Shown here in pieces: positions 22,593-35,500 of a stretch of 64,000 nucleotides of DNA. Made by a program: the position numbers and the translations under genes. Below the pieces are notes generated by a model. It worked only from the letters and a program-made list of their open reading frames with translations, searched no databases and was not told the origin of the DNA. The first letter of the stretch is position 1. Each line of letters opens with the position of its first letter. The stretch spans positions 186,001 through 250,000 of the forward strand of contig WHVA01000065.1 of NCBI GenBank assembly GCA_015179125.1. The letters are read 5' to 3'. The DNA comes from Gautieria morchelliformis. Its lineage: Eukaryota; Basidiomycota; Agaricomycetes; Gomphales; Gomphaceae.

Positions 22593-25300
22593 AGCGGTGA
22601 CCATGACGCTGCACCTGTGCAGATCAAGCTTCGGAGTGAGGTAGGAAAAAGTGGGATGGGGAAGGGATTTAGTGAGTATATTGGCAGAGTTTTCATGTGT
22701 AGGAACATGTGTGAAATGAACTTCACTGCATGAGACACAATTGTGAATGAAATGATGAGCCACGTCGATGTGCTTGGACCTGGGGTGAAAAGATGGATCT
22801 TTAGTAAGGATGATTGGCACCCATGTTGTCACACTGAATATTGGTGGAGCCCTTCTGCTCAAAGCTGATAAGTTTGAGGAGGTTCTGCAGCCAGAGGGCT
22901 TCCTTCGTGGCACAGCTGCATGCCATGTACTCTGCTTCGATGCTCAACATTGCCACCATCAGCTGCTTCTTTGAGCTCCAAGAGATCGGGCCCCTGCCTA
23001 GCGAGTAAAGGTAGCTGGCGATAGATTTCCGATCATTGCAATCCGAGGCCCAGTCAGAGTTGACGTATACAGACAAGGAGATAATTTGCCACCCAGTACC
23101 AGGCAGACATCGCGAGTGGTGTATGGGTATGTAATGACACATTGAGCTTGCATCCAATGAGCCAGCCCAGGGTTGGTGTTGAACTGGCTCAGATGGGTGA
23201 CAGCAAAGGTAATGTCAGGCTGTGTACCCATGGCAGTGTACATGATGGAGCTGATGGCAGTGAGGTATGGGAAATTTTTCATCTCCCTCTTCTCTTTCTT
23301 GGTACAGGGGCACATGTCCTTAGATAAAAGGATATTATGGTCAAGGGGCGTGTACTTGGCGTATGCATGGTGAAGGTTCAGGCGGCAGGTGATAGTCTCA
23401 ATATATGACAATTGGGAGAGAGAGATAGATTTGTTCGCATGATCCCTGGTGATGGCAATACCAAGGAGGTGGTACATCCCCAAGATCAACCAAGTTGAAG
23501 ATGGCACCGATCTCAGACTTGAGATTGTGCATCTCAGTCACAGTACTGGCAGCAACGCACAAGTCACCCACATGGACCGCCATGATAGATGTACCAGCGG
23601 TGGTAGTGTGCACATACACACAGTGGTCGACAGTGACCCTTGTGAAACTGCACTCCTCGACCAGCACCTGGTTCAGGTGGGCATTCCACAGCCATGGGGA
23701 CTGGACCAGTCCGTACAGGGTTTTCTTCAAACAGCAAACCCAGGACTCTTTCCCCTCCTCAATGCAACCCTCCAGCTGCTCCATGTAGACCTTGTCTTCC
23801 AGCTCACCATGCAGGAATGCAGTTTTGATGTGCAACTGGTGTATGTCCCAGTCTAGCATAGTGCCTATATGTAGAATTGCATGCACAGACTCCATTCTGG
23901 TCACAGGAGCGGAGGTGTCAGTATAATCAATACTGGTGCGCTGAGCAAAGCCTTTGGCGACAACGCGAGACTTGAGGCACTTAGGAGCCCGGATACATCT
24001 TTCTTCATCAGGTACTGTTGAAGTGCAAGCGATGTCATGTTGGCGTCACTCATTGTGTCAGGCTGAGACGAGGAATAGTATATAAATTAGTACTTGATGT
24101 GCATTAGCCCCTCGTGTGGTTGTAACCCACCATTGTGAATCATCGCCTTTTTTTCTATCAGGTACACCCATTTGGAGGGGATTGTCAAGATTGGTTTTTA
24201 GGCGTTAATATTGTGTATTAGTGAACACAGCGAATGCTTGAATAGCTTGTGCGAAGAGGTGTGCCGTTCGGCGAATAAGATGAACCAATGGATGCTCAGA
24301 AGGTAAGAGGGCTGCCCGAACAGAGCTTGCCTATCTACAAAGCCAAGTAGCCCATGACACCTGACGATGTAACGTGCAAGGTGTCACGGAAAGGTTGTTT
24401 AAGCAGCAACAATCCTTTCACTGGTGAAGGTGCTCCTTTGGAGCCCTCTTCGCTGACAGTGCCGATAATAGTACGAAGGCTAAGGTAATGAAGGTGAAGT
24501 ATGAAAGCTCACCAGTGGTGCTTAAGTCCTCCTCTGGTTGAAGATAGGAATCTATAGAAGAGGGCTCAAGATGATGGTCACAGTGAGGTCAAGTTTTGCA
24601 CAAGATAGACATATGATAATTGAACTGGGGAATATACATGTGAATGTAAACTACTTATACCGAATGCTCATATGATGTTAGCGAATAGGAAAGAGGCCGC
24701 CTTGAGTCAGGGTTGGATAGGGGCGTGCAGTCAGGATACAAATAGGTGAAACACATATACAATGGAAGAGGGGAGGAGTGCGAACATGAAACAACGGAAG
24801 GAGAGAGGATGAAGGCACCTATGTAAGAAAACACGCCTTGAGACCTGCATACATGTTACCCTGCACAGGCTCTTGGTCTGCTGGGTTGATCGGATCCCTC
24901 ACAATCTATGGGTAGGATGTCCCGCGAATGTATTCTGGCCATAGGAACACCCAAAAGGGCATTGAGTCAGGAAGATGATGGGACCAGTGATGAACCATCA
25001 CACCGGGTAAAGGATGTCGATCGTGTTTGATGGTGTGCCTACTGGTGAATGATGTGAGTAGCGAATGGAGCAAACATAGAGGTGGAAAGAAGGAAGGGAA
25101 AATGGAGGTAACTGGATACAGGAATAAATGTCAAGGACCCAGACCTTGTGTTTGGACAGGGACCCGATTTCATCCAACATACTTTGCTCCCACTGGGGAG
25201 CATCCGCACGGGTTGTTACGACCATGCTGCTCAACCATCTCTGCCACCTTCGGAACACCTCCGCAGCACCTCCGACGCTATTTCGCAACCTCCGCAACCC
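22593..25300 (-). pseudogene. Copia-2 RT/RNase H region, broken and split by repeat X
   Basis: Minus-strand copia polyprotein remnants. The first part (25,300-25,132) encodes MVVTTRADAPQWEQSMLDEI and SLSKHKVWVLD, the RT start. After repeat X the frame resumes with RVVAKGFAQRTSIDYTD, WDIHQLHIKTAFLHGELEDK and an altered VDD box (AVHVGDLCVAAS). The next frame has YTAMGTQPDITFAVTHLSQF, and RNase H has VNSDWASDCNDRKSIASYLY, SIEAEYMACSCATKEALWLQ and VHFTHVPTHENSANILTKS. Several frameshifts and altered catalytic residues mark it as dead. Gag, protease and integrase are missing. Confidence 0.85.
24183..25133 (-). repeat. Repeat X (LTR-like), solo copy inside Copia-2
   Basis: About 950 bp with no coding sequence, interrupting the Copia-2 RT codons. 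Related copies are at 37,290-37,829 (opposite orientation, partial), 37,830-37,911 (end only, in arm B) and 62,690-63,658. One end reads tgtcaagattggttttta. The other lies near aaatgtcaagg, so 'gtcaag' occurs at both borders and could be a target duplication or part of the repeat. A solo LTR is the simplest reading. Confidence 0.6.
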
Positions 25301-26209
25301 ACGACCTCAACCCCTTGTTCTTCAGTACCCCTGGTCAACTCTACTCACCGGCCTCCATACTTGACCCTGAGCACAGCGAGTTACCATTTCCGTATTTCCA
25401 TTTGTTCCAATGCCCATTGTACTTACGCACCTTTGTTCTTTTGCCATTGTTCTTACTCTACCCTGCACCCCCTTGTTATCCCCTTGTTCTGCATTAGTTA
25501 CTTACCCTGTATGTCTATCCGATTCCCGCTCCCTCCGGAATTTGCTTAGTACTACCCTATTATCTGTTGTCTCAGCTCTTTGTATAAAATCCCCACATGC
25601 ATGTCTCCATTTCTGCAATCAGATAATCAACTTCGATACATGAATCCCTTCGCACTATCTCCTGTGCTTAGCACAGCGAGTCTTGCAAGCTCTGTCTCCC
25701 TCTCCCTCTCTCTGCCTTCGATACTCTGTCTTCCACCTCTTCTGACCTCTGTCTTCCGACCTCTGACCCTCAGCACTCTCTTCCCGACTTCCTCCGACAT
25801 CTGGAAGTCATATCCGAAATACTTAGGACAATAGTTTATCAGGGGTGCAACATATAAGTTGAAGCTGTTGTCCTTTCTAGTTCGGACCTCTGGGATTTCC
25901 GATACATAACAGTATTATCTGATTCCCACCTAATAACTATCACTATTCCTCCTCGTACCACAGCTACTTCAGCCCGCACAGGAGCTGTCAAAGCTCTTTC
26001 TTACTTTGGAAATCTTATATCCACAGCACCAAGACACGCGGAACTCTCCCGCAGCTCTCGAGCCAACGATGAGCTCTCTGATGATGTTCTTCCAGGACAC
26101 ATCGAAGAAGTTCCCGACATGAATCCTGACGACAATCCTGACTACGACGGAAACTTGTCAAGTAACAGTGGCGAACAAACAGCAGTGTCTTTTCGATGCC
26201 CAGCACCAC
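25301..26209 (+). mobile_element. Remnant of an older retroelement cut by Gypsy-1
   Basis: A CT-rich stretch with a TATA-like box (tgtataaaat near 25,580) looks like an LTR promoter. Up to 26,209 the + strand then encodes an acidic, gag-like stretch (TGAVKALSYFGNLISTAPRH, then IEEVPDMNPDDNPDYDGNLS) that is cut exactly where the Gypsy-1 LTR begins. No catalytic domain is present, so assignment to a gypsy gag is tentative. Confidence 0.4.
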
Positions 26210-29200
26210 TGTCAGGGGAACACCAATCACACACTGTGCATGATCGCACTGTGTATGATCGCACTGTGCATGATCGCACTGTGCATGATCGCACTGTGCA
26301 TGATTGCACTGCGCATTATCACACACTGTATCATCGCAGCGTGTTGTTGGTGGCCCCTGAGCTTCTCCTAGCCTTTAGCATCCTTCTGTCTTGTGTTCCA
26401 TTTATTTCCCTTCCTGTTCCGGCCCCTTCCGACATCATTCCTTCCTTATCTGTCCAGCCCTGTTATTGCTGGCATGATTGCTTATGTAACTCGGGCATTC
26501 GGTGATCGGGCTAGCATGCCCGCGTTTGCTTATAGTCGTAGTTAGGTGGTGAAGGGGTTCCTTAGAGTTTTCTCTTTGGATCCCCCTTCGCCAGGTATGT
26601 CTATGTCCTGTATATAGTTCTCTATCTCACTTTGGATCCCCCTTCGCCAGTTCGCCGCTTGAGTGTAGAGCGTCTGCCTAGGTTGCCCTTATAGTAGAAA
26701 ACTCTCTCTAGAGCACTGGTTGCAAAATCGCCTGACTTCGAATTGAACACCCTTCGAAAGCAGTGATTTTAGCAATCCTTTCTCATACCCTGACACCCTC
26801 TAACACTTACCATGGAAGACTTGCCATCTGCTGCTGAAGTTTTGGACCGCTTGGCAGCGATAGAGCAAGAGTTGATGAGGGAGAGGCAGGAAAAACAAGA
26901 TCTGGAGACAAGGTTGAACACCCTGCAGGCTACGACCACTGGGCTGATGGCTGGACTCCCTGGTTGTGTTCGTGCCTTCTCCAAGCGAACAGCTGAACCA
27001 GCAAAGCCCTCTGAATACGATGGGGATTGTGTGAATGGTCGCAACTTCATCCAGTCATGCAGCCTCTACCTGGGTGTGTGTGCGAGTGACTTCCCAGACG
27101 AGCAGTCGCAGATCCTTTGGGCGATGTCCTTCATGAAAACAGGCAGGGCTGTGACTTTTGCCACTCGCGCATTCACTCACGAAGCAAAGCATGGCGTGCC
27201 ACTCTACGCGACCTGGAAGGATTTTGTTGAAGCATTTCGCCAGCAGTTCTACCCCCTACATGAGGCCACTGATGCAATGAACCAACTGGAATCGCGCCAG
27301 TACCACCAGGGCAAGCGTTCAGTTGATGAATACATTGATGGGTTCGAAAAGCTGGTTGAGAAACCCGAATACACAGATGGGCGATCAATTGTGATGAAGT
27401 TCGGCCGAGGTCTCGAACCTGCAATCCAGAGTTGCATCACATTGATGTTGGATGGCAGGCCAAAGGACGATGACCCTTCTGCATGGTATGGGGCGGCGAG
27501 AACAGTCGCACTTACGCGTGCAGCCAACGAAGCGTTCCAGGGACCTAGGGTGACAAACAGTGGCCTTCCCCCACCACCATTTTTTTGCAAGGCAGGTGAA
27601 TCACACACCAGGTTCACCAGTCAGCTCTCTTCAACGCCAGCGATAATGCCAGTGCCCACGCCCCTTCCAAGCGACATTTCCTTGAAGGCACTAAGCATCG
27701 CATTGAGATCTGGACAGACCACAAGAACCTGGAGTATTTTCGCACTGCAAAGAAGCTTAATCGCAGGCAGGCTAGATGGTCTCTCTACTTGTTGCGTTTC
27801 AATTTCGAGCTTCACCATTGGCCTGGTGTCACGATGGGCAAGTCAGATGCTCTGTCGCGGTGCTCAGACCATGGGTCAGGATCAGGTGACAACAGCGATT
27901 TGACACTCCTACGCCCAGAGCTGTTCATTGTTCGCGCCCTGGAGGGGCTCACCCTGGCGGGGGAAGAACGGGGGATTGTTCGCGACGTGAAGAAGGCATT
28001 TGGGGATGGGTCACTGGAGGACGAGGTTGCAGGGGCGGTAAAGAAGCTGCGAGAGTCTGGTGGGAAATCGCTGGTGTCTGCAGAGTGGGCTGAGATGGAT
28101 GGGCTGCTCACATTCCGAGGTAAAGTTTACGTTCCAGACGTCCAGGACCTCGGGCGACGAATTGTCGCCCAGCACCATGATTCGTGGGTCACTGGTCATC
28201 CTGGGCGATGGAAGACCCTTGAACTTGTCTCACGAAATTACTGGTGGCCCCACATGTCGCGGTATATTGGCGAGTACTCCAAGATGTGCAATTTATGCCT
28301 GAAAACAAAGGCACGAAGGCAGCCACCCCTCGGTGAACTCCATCCACTCCCTGTCCCTGAAGCTCGCTGGGACATGATCAGTGTTGACTTTATTGTGGAA
28401 CTGCCTGACACACATGGCTACGATGCTGTGATGAATGTAGTGGACTCGGTCTCCAAGCGGGCACACTTCATCCCCACCAACACCATGATCACTGCAGCTG
28501 GAGCAGCGTGACTTTTCCTACACCATGTCTGGAAGGTGCATGGCCTCCCACGAACAGTGGTGTCAGATCGTGGGGTCCAGTTTGTGCGCGAATTCACTCG
28601 TGAGCTTTATCGCCTGCTGGGAATTCACATTGCAGCCTCCACAGCGTACCACCCGCAGACTGATGGGCAGACGGAGCGACTCAATCAAGAGCTAGAGCAG
28701 TACCTTCGACTCTTTGTCAATGAGCGACAAGACGACTGGGATGACCTCTTGCCCATGGCTGAGTTCCAGTACAACAACCATGTGCATGCTTCCACTCGTC
28801 AATCGCCCTTCATGCTGGACACTGGGTGGCACCCATGAATGGGCTTCGAACCACATCAATCCCCATCGAGCCTTGAGTCTGTCAATGAATTCAAGGAACG
28901 CATGGAGGAGTCACTGTCAGAAGCGAAGTCGGCACTGGCAAAGTCGAAGGAGGACATGGCGACATACTATAATCGCCGAGGTGAACCAGCACCTACATTT
29001 TCTCCGGGTGGCAAGGTTTACCTCGATGCAAGCGATATACACACCACCCGTCCTTCGAAAAAGCTAGCTCATCGGCGACTTGGCCCCTACGTTGTTGAAA
29101 GCCAAGTTGGGTCACAAGCCTACCGTCTCCGCCTCCCAAGGTCTCTAAGTCGCCTCCACCCTGTTTTCCCCGTCATTAAGCTCACTCCTGCTCCATCCGA

Positions 29201-29892
29201 TCCAATCTTGGGTCAGCGACCATCCCCACCACCTCCACCCATCCTTAGAGAGGGTGATGAGCACTTTGAAGTTGAACAGGAGTTAGACAGTCGCATACGA
29301 GCAAATCACCTCCAGTTCCTCATCAAGTGGAAGGGGTATGGCTATGAAGAGAATTCTTGGGAAAATGAGGGTGATGTCCAAGCTCCTGACCTCATTGCCG
29401 ACTTCTACTGTTCGCATCCAGGTGCCCCTCGTCGCATTCGCTCCTTAGAGGCTGTCACGTTTCAGAATCGCATCCCTGTTCCACCAGTGGGACTTCATGC
29501 GTCGGGTCGCCGCATTCTAGAGGGGGGGTGATGTCAGGGGAACACCAATCACACACTGTGCATGATCACACTGTGTATGATCGCACTGTGCATGATCGCA
29601 CTGTGCATGATCGCACTGTGCATGATCGCACTGTGTATGATTGCACTGTGCATGATTGCACTGTGCATGGTCGCACTATGCATGATTGCACTGTGCATGG
29701 TCGCACTATGCATGATTGCACTGTGCATTATCACACACTGCATCATCGCAGCGTGTTGTTGGTGGCCCCTGAGCTTCTCCTAGCCTTTAGCATCCTTCTG
29801 TCTTGTGTTCCGTTTATTTCCCTTCCTGTTCCAGCCCCTTCCGACATCCTTCCTTCCTTATCTGTCCAGCCCTGTTATTGCTGGCATGATTG
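26210..29892 (+). mobile_element. Gypsy-1: chromodomain Ty3/gypsy element, internally deleted
   Basis: The 5' LTR starts at 26,210 (tgtcaggggaacaccaatca). The 3' LTR starts at 29,534, right after a purine tract (agagggggggtga), and is truncated at 29,892 by the LTR of Copia-3. Both LTRs carry a tandem 15-bp repeat (unit close to actgtgcatgatcgc), with about 5 units in the 5' copy and about 10-11 in the 3' copy. The internal region encodes Gag, a deletion through protease and most of RT, then RNase H end, integrase and a chromodomain. Confidence 0.9.
26812..29531 (+). pseudogene. Gypsy-1 Gag-Pol remnant: Gag, RNase H end, integrase, chromodomain
   Basis: Gag starts at an ATG at 26,812 (MEDLPSAAEVLDRLAAIEQE) with a coiled-coil head and the retrotransposon Gag core (SFMKTGRAVTFATRAF, QYHQGKRSVDEYIDGFEKL). 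At about 27,590-27,690 a large deletion joins Gag to the RNase H end (IEIWTDHKNLEYFRT in a shifted frame). Next come the integrase zinc-binding domain (HHDSWVTGHPGRWKTLELV, CNLCLKTKA) and the core with WDMISVDFIVELPDTHGYDA, VSDRGVQFVREFTRELY and STAYHPQTDGQTERLNQELE. The C-terminal chromodomain is ANHLQFLIKWKGYGYEENSW. In-frame TGA stops at 28,509-28,511 and 28,836-28,838 both fit CGA to TGA changes. Confidence 0.9.
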
Positions 29893-30154
29893 TGTTGGAG
29901 TCGCAAGCGTGACCTATACGCGTATTCAACTCCGCGGGTGCGGTACTTGAGACGCGTGTCGGAGTTCATGACCTTTTTCCTCAGTCTATCACACACCGCT
30001 GTGAGACTGAGGTAATGTGATCTCACTTAGTTACCCTTACACATATGTATTGATATATCTGTACCTAGATCTGACCATTCGGTACAGGTATACACACAGT
30101 CTATCACACACCGCTGTGAGACTGAGATCTGACCATTTGGTACAGAATCCAATA
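29893..30154 (+). repeat. Copia-3 5' LTR
   Basis: 262 bp from tgttggagtcgcaagcgtga to cagaatccaata, followed at once by ggttatgggcc, the same type of half-tRNA primer site as in Copia-1. It contains a direct repeat of 'tatcacacaccgctgtgaga'. It sits inside the Gypsy-1 3' LTR. Confidence 0.85.
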
Positions 30155-30317
30155 GGTTATGGGCCTTCCATCCTCGCTTTAGTATCACTACTACGCGTGG
30201 AAGATCACATTTGTCTTGTTGTCACAGGCCGTCCACTCGACCCTAGTATCCACTCGACTCTAGACCTTTTTTCGACGCATATACCCGCTCTATTCCCCCA
30301 CACGCTACCAACTCGCA

Positions 30318-32502
30318 ATGGTCCTCGAGTATAATGTCCGGATTAAAGATGTTGAGAAGCTGAGGGAGGGTACCTGGATGCAGTGGTCCCGGGACATGGA
30401 GTTCACGTTCATGGAGTCCGGATTCATGGGTTTCATTGATGGATCCATTGACGAACCGACCGACACGAAGAAACTCTCTGAATGGAGACAGATTAACGTT
30501 CGCATTGTCGGTACTCTTGGAAAACATGTTGATAACTCCCTTCGCCACCTCCTTGATCCCACCTTAACTGCGAAGGAAGCCTGGGACAGGCTGAAAGCTG
30601 AAGCTCACCATGGTGGGATGATCACAAAGATCAACGCGATCACCTCCACTATGTATGCCAAATTCTCTGACCTCCCCAGCACCGCCCGCACCATCTCTGA
30701 GATAGAGGACTTTATTTCGGACCTCTACGAGGGTGGCAAAGCTCCTACTCAGGCTGAGTTCACTATCCTCGTCTTGATGAATGCTCTACAAAATACTCAG
30801 CTGGATTGGGTTCGAAAGCACCTGCTAGCCGCCTTCTCCAGCGCAAAAACTCCCCCTAGCAAGCGGGAGGTCATCGAGACGATCACTCTCGGCGTGCGTG
30901 AGAAGAACCATCTCGAGAAAGTGAATGTCGCAAAATTGGATTGTCGAGAGAAAGTGAAATGCACGAACTGTGGCAAGAACCATCCCCTCGAGCGCTGCTG
31001 GAAGAAGGATGGGGGTGCTGAAGACAGGGCTCCAGACTGGTTCAAAGAAGCTCAAAAGAAGAAGGACGGCAAGGAAAAGAAGACTGAAAAATCGAATGCA
31101 GCTGCGGACTCGTCCGACACTGATACTGCGACTGCAAACCTCGCTGTTGATATTGAACGTTCTCTTGCTGATGAATCCCATATAAACGATGGCTATTACT
31201 CCTGCGCTGCCATAGAGGATGTGGTTGACTCCTGTTCCGATCTTCTGGATGTGAAGAATGTCAACAACGATACTGCTTACCTTGCCGCTGGACTGTCGCC
31301 CTGGTGTGCTGATTCTGGTTGCACTACACACGTATCCCCCATACGTTCCGACTTCTCCACCCTTGTCTCCGTCAACCGTAGGGTACGTGGCATCGGTGGT
31401 CACTATATAGCTGCCGTTGGTAGCGGCACTATTCATGTGCACTGCGGAAAGGGAAGGAAATTGACGCTCCACGACGTGCTTTACGTCCCTGAGGCTACGC
31501 TATGTTTGATATCGATCGTGCAGCTGGACAACAATGGCCTGTTCACTGTATTCGGTGATGGCCACGTTGCTATCAAATCTCGCAGCGGAAAAATCATGGC
31601 AGAGGGGGCCAAGATTGGTACCGACCTTTACTACATATCTGGCAATCCCAAGGCTGTTGTTGAATCTGCAAATATCGCGCGTGCCGCCCCTGACCTTGAA
31701 ACGTGGCACAGACGGCTTGGTCACTTGAATTACTCTTCGGTTATCAAGATGGCTAAATCCGGCATGGCCAAAGGTATGCCCGTCGATCTATCTACCCTCC
31801 CCCCCCTTTGTAAACACTGTGTTATTGGCAAACAGACGAAATCGCCTGTTCCGAAACTCAGGAAGGGGGGGAGGGCAAAGAAGCAGCTTGAGAAGGTTTT
31901 TTCAGACATTACCAGGCCTGAGGACATTGGCAGCATGACCGGGGACAGATACATTCTGAACTTTATTGATGACTACTCATGCATGTCATGGCTATTCCCA
32001 CTTAAGAAGAAGTCGGACGCGGCTGTTGTTTTCAAGGACTGGCTCACACTGGTCGAGAGGGAGAGCAACGAGAAGGTACAGACCTTTCGCACCGATAACG
32101 GTGGCGAGTACACCTCCGACGAGTTCGAATCATACCTAAGGCGTGAAGGCATCCGCCATCAAACGACCGCCCCTTACACATCAGCATAGAATGGTCATGC
32201 TGAGAGATGTCACCCTACCATAATGAACCGCGCCCGTGCGATCAGATCAGATGCTAAGTTACCTCCGAGCCTGTGGGCTGAATCGGTAAGAGCAGCTGCC
32301 TACCTAAAGAACAGAACACATACCCAGACCCTAAAAGGGGTGACGCCGTATGAGATGTGGTTCGGCGTGTGCCCAGATATCTCACACTTAAGGGAGCTTG
32401 GGTGCCAGGCGTGGGTACACATTGCCGGCGATAATCCAAAAATATACAACCGGTCTGTTGAATGTGTTCTGGTCGGCTATTCAGAGACATCAAAAGCTTA
32501 CC
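30318..32502 (+). pseudogene. Copia-3 Gag-protease-integrase polyprotein, truncated
   Basis: The ATG at 30,318 opens a frame of 623 codons. It carries Gag (MVLEYNVRIKDVEKLREGTW), a zinc knuckle CTNCGKNHPLERCW, protease WCADSGCTTHVSP, the pre-integrase domain ETWHRRLGHLNYSSVIKMAK with CKHCVIGKQTKSP, and an integrase core with ILNFIDDYSCMSWLFPLKKK and FRTDNGGEYTSDEFESYLR. A TAG at 32,187-32,189 stands where the family has a glutamine codon before NGHAERC, so one C to T change explains it. The frame continues to VLVGYSETSKAYL and ends at the Gypsy-2 junction. Confidence 0.9.
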
Positions 32503-35500
32503 TGTCAGGGGACACCCTGTTTTCCATTTCTAGTTCCGACTCCATTTCCGACTCCGGTTCCGGTTCCGATTCCATCTCCGCCTCTGCTTTCGGAAATGAT
32601 TCCACTTCTGGGAGAACTTCCACCAGTCCTGTTCGCTTTTCCAGTTCCACTCCAATTTCCGACTTCCGCTCTCGGAACAGTGTCGGAAATCAGGCGACTC
32701 ACGTAATAGGTGGCATCAAGGGTCGATCAAGGGTCAGGGAAGTCAGGGGGATGCAGGGTTGATGGCAAGTGCCAAGTGCTGTCCCTGGCTGCGCAGCATA
32801 GTATAATATGGGCTCGCTGACATTGGGGGTCCTTAGACTTTTCTCTTTGGTTTTCCCCTTGTCAGGTGAGAATCCCCTCTCTTGTATACTCTGTTGTTCG
32901 TCTATACATACTTTGCATTTCCCCTTGTCAGTTGTGTGGTAGTGTAATCTCCACAACCAGCCAGGGTTGCCCTTACAGCAGAAAAGTCTCTCCCCTAGAG
33001 GACCGGCGGTCGTACTGCACGTTGCATTCGCCATAGGTGCGTTCGGAATCGGAGACAGCGACTCGGAGATCGCGACCTCTTCCGCACACATAGCGTACGA
33101 CAGCCCCTCTTCTTACGTCGATCTCCCAACCCCGGAAATCCCGTCCCATATTTCTCCTTCCGACATGGATCCGGACGATCGTCTTCGGAATATGGAGGAG
33201 GAATTGACGCGGAACCGGATGAAGACCAACGCGATTGAAACAGCCTTACAAGCGATTTTGGCTAAGTTAGATATTCCACAAGGTGGTGGAAATGAAATGC
33301 TGGATGATCCGGATTTCGGAAAAGCGGAAGCAGCGTAAGAGAGGATGTCCGTGAAGTTAACAAAGGTCAAACCCGCAACTCTGGTGGACTTTGATGGAGA
33401 TCGGGAGAAGGGACGCGCATTCTTCAACACATGCAGCATCTACTTCGCAATTGTTGGAGACCTCTTTCCGAACGACCAGGCTCGGATCCACTGGGCATTG
33501 TCCTTTTTCAAGTCGGACCGCGCAGCCCGTTTTGCAAACAAGGTGATCCGACATGAAGCAAAGGGCAAGGGGAACTACTTCCGGGACTGGGACGCCTTTG
33601 AGAAAATATTTTCTGACCAGTTCTGCCCAAAAAACGAGCAGCTCACAGCCCTTACGAAGCTCGAGGGGACAAGCTGGTACCAGGGCAAGGATCCAGTCAA
33701 TGACTACATCGATCGCTTCCAGGAGCTCATCGACCTTGCAGAGTATGACGACGACAAGATGATCGTCATCAAGTTCCAACAAGGACTTGGTCCGACACTC
33801 CAGAACCAAGTCGCGCTGCTTGGGGATGGAGCTCCGAATTTCGATGACCTGGAAGGGTGGTACCAAGCTGTGTAGAGGGTGTCCCGGAACAGGGAAGCAA
33901 ATGAGGCCTTCGTGGAGACAAACTGGAACATGACACGCAGTTCCGCTCGTCCTACTCCACCTGTGCCGAAACCCGGAAGTGCATTCATTCCCACATGGAA
34001 AATATTTCCAACGCTTGCTCCGCCTGCTCCTATTAGGAACCCTAGCCCCCCTCCCTCAAAGGTTGGCCCTGCCCCGATGGATGTTGACTGCATGCGTGGA
34101 AAAGGCCATGGAACTATCACCTGCTTCCGATGCCGACAACCAGGCCACTATGCTCGCGAGTGCCCCAAGCCTTTGACATCCGGCTTATGACCACGGAGGA
34201 GAAACTTGAGCTCCTTCCAGAGTTCCTCGCACTCGCAGACATGAGCAGAGTGCCCACTGCGGAAGAAATTTCCGAAAATGCGGAACATGGTGCATCGGGA
34301 GCGGGAGATGCGTCAGATTTTGTGACGTGCAGCGGGTGAGATGTGTGCCCCTGCTGCCTGTACATAACCGGTTTGCCTGTCTCGAAGTAGAGAATGAAAA
34401 GCCCCCACACCCCTCACTTCGTACAGACCCACCGGATAAAGTCACACAAAAACCAAATCCGACACCCCGTCCATCCCGCCTCTGCCCTTGGGAGAGACGC
34501 CTCCCGAAGCGCTATGTTGTTGCTTCCACCCCTGGCCCCAAGTCACTAGTCATTAAGGTGGAGATCCAGACAACAGATACTGCGGAAGTCAAATCCGGAC
34601 CCGCCCTTGTTGATTGCAGGGCCACTGGTCAGTTTATAGACCAGGACTATGTGGAACGGAACCGACTGACCACGTGGAAGTTGCAACGCGCAATCCCAGT
34701 GTTCAATGTGGATGGAAGCCCCAATGAGGCAGGGTCCATCACGGAGATAGTAGACACAATTCTCCGCTATGATGGGCACACAGAACGCACTTCCTTCGCA
34801 GTGACCAGCCTGGGGAAGCAAGACATCATCCTCGGGTTTACCTGGCTCCAGGAGCACAACCTGGAGATCAATTGGCAGACTCGGAAGGTGCTGATGAGTC
34901 GGTGCCCAGCCAAGTGTCACATGTGCCGGTCGGAAGTGCGGAAGGAGCGCCAGGAGCAGCGGAAGACCGAACGGCTCATACAGACATGTCGTTCTGGTCC
35001 CCATCCACTGCTTGCAGAAGAAGACTCGGAAGCGGAATTTGAACCGGATCCCGCCTCCAATTCCAACTCCAATTCCGATTCCGACTCAGATGTCATCCGA
35101 CTCAGCCCGGAAGAGACTCTGGCGGAGGGGGAGCACTTGCTGTACGTAAACCTTCCACCGGAAGTGGAACACATCTGCGCCACCGGAAATATTTCGCAAC
35201 GCCTTGCTGAAGCCTCCAAGAAGCATGATAGAGTGGAGGCGGAAATTCTGGGGTCCCTGCGGGAGTTCGAGGATGTCTTTGCCAAGGAGTCGTTTGATGC
35301 CCTGCCTCCATGGAAGCTGTGGGACATGCCATTGAGTTGGAGCCTGGGTCAAAGCCCACCAACTGCAAAGTCTACCCGCTGTCACCCAAGGAGCAGGTAG
35401 AGCTCGATGCATTCCTTGCGGAAAACCTCCGTACAGGGAGGATCCGCCCCTCCAAGTCACCCATGGCATCTCCAGTGTTCTTCATCAAGAAGAAGGACGG

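Larger units (their letters stand above)
29893..32502 (+). mobile_element. Copia-3: 5' half of a Ty1/copia element inserted in the Gypsy-1 LTR
   Basis: The 5' LTR is followed by Gag, protease and integrase. The element is cut at 32,502/32,503 where the Gypsy-2 LTR begins, and its RT, RNase H and 3' LTR are not seen downstream. The order of events read from the junctions is Gypsy-1, then Copia-3, then Gypsy-2. Confidence 0.85.

Noticed and set aside
26230-26330. CRISPR-like appearance of the 15-bp repeats in the Gypsy-1 LTRs
   Set aside because: Units are directly adjacent without spacers, in a eukaryotic LTR; it is a minisatellite.
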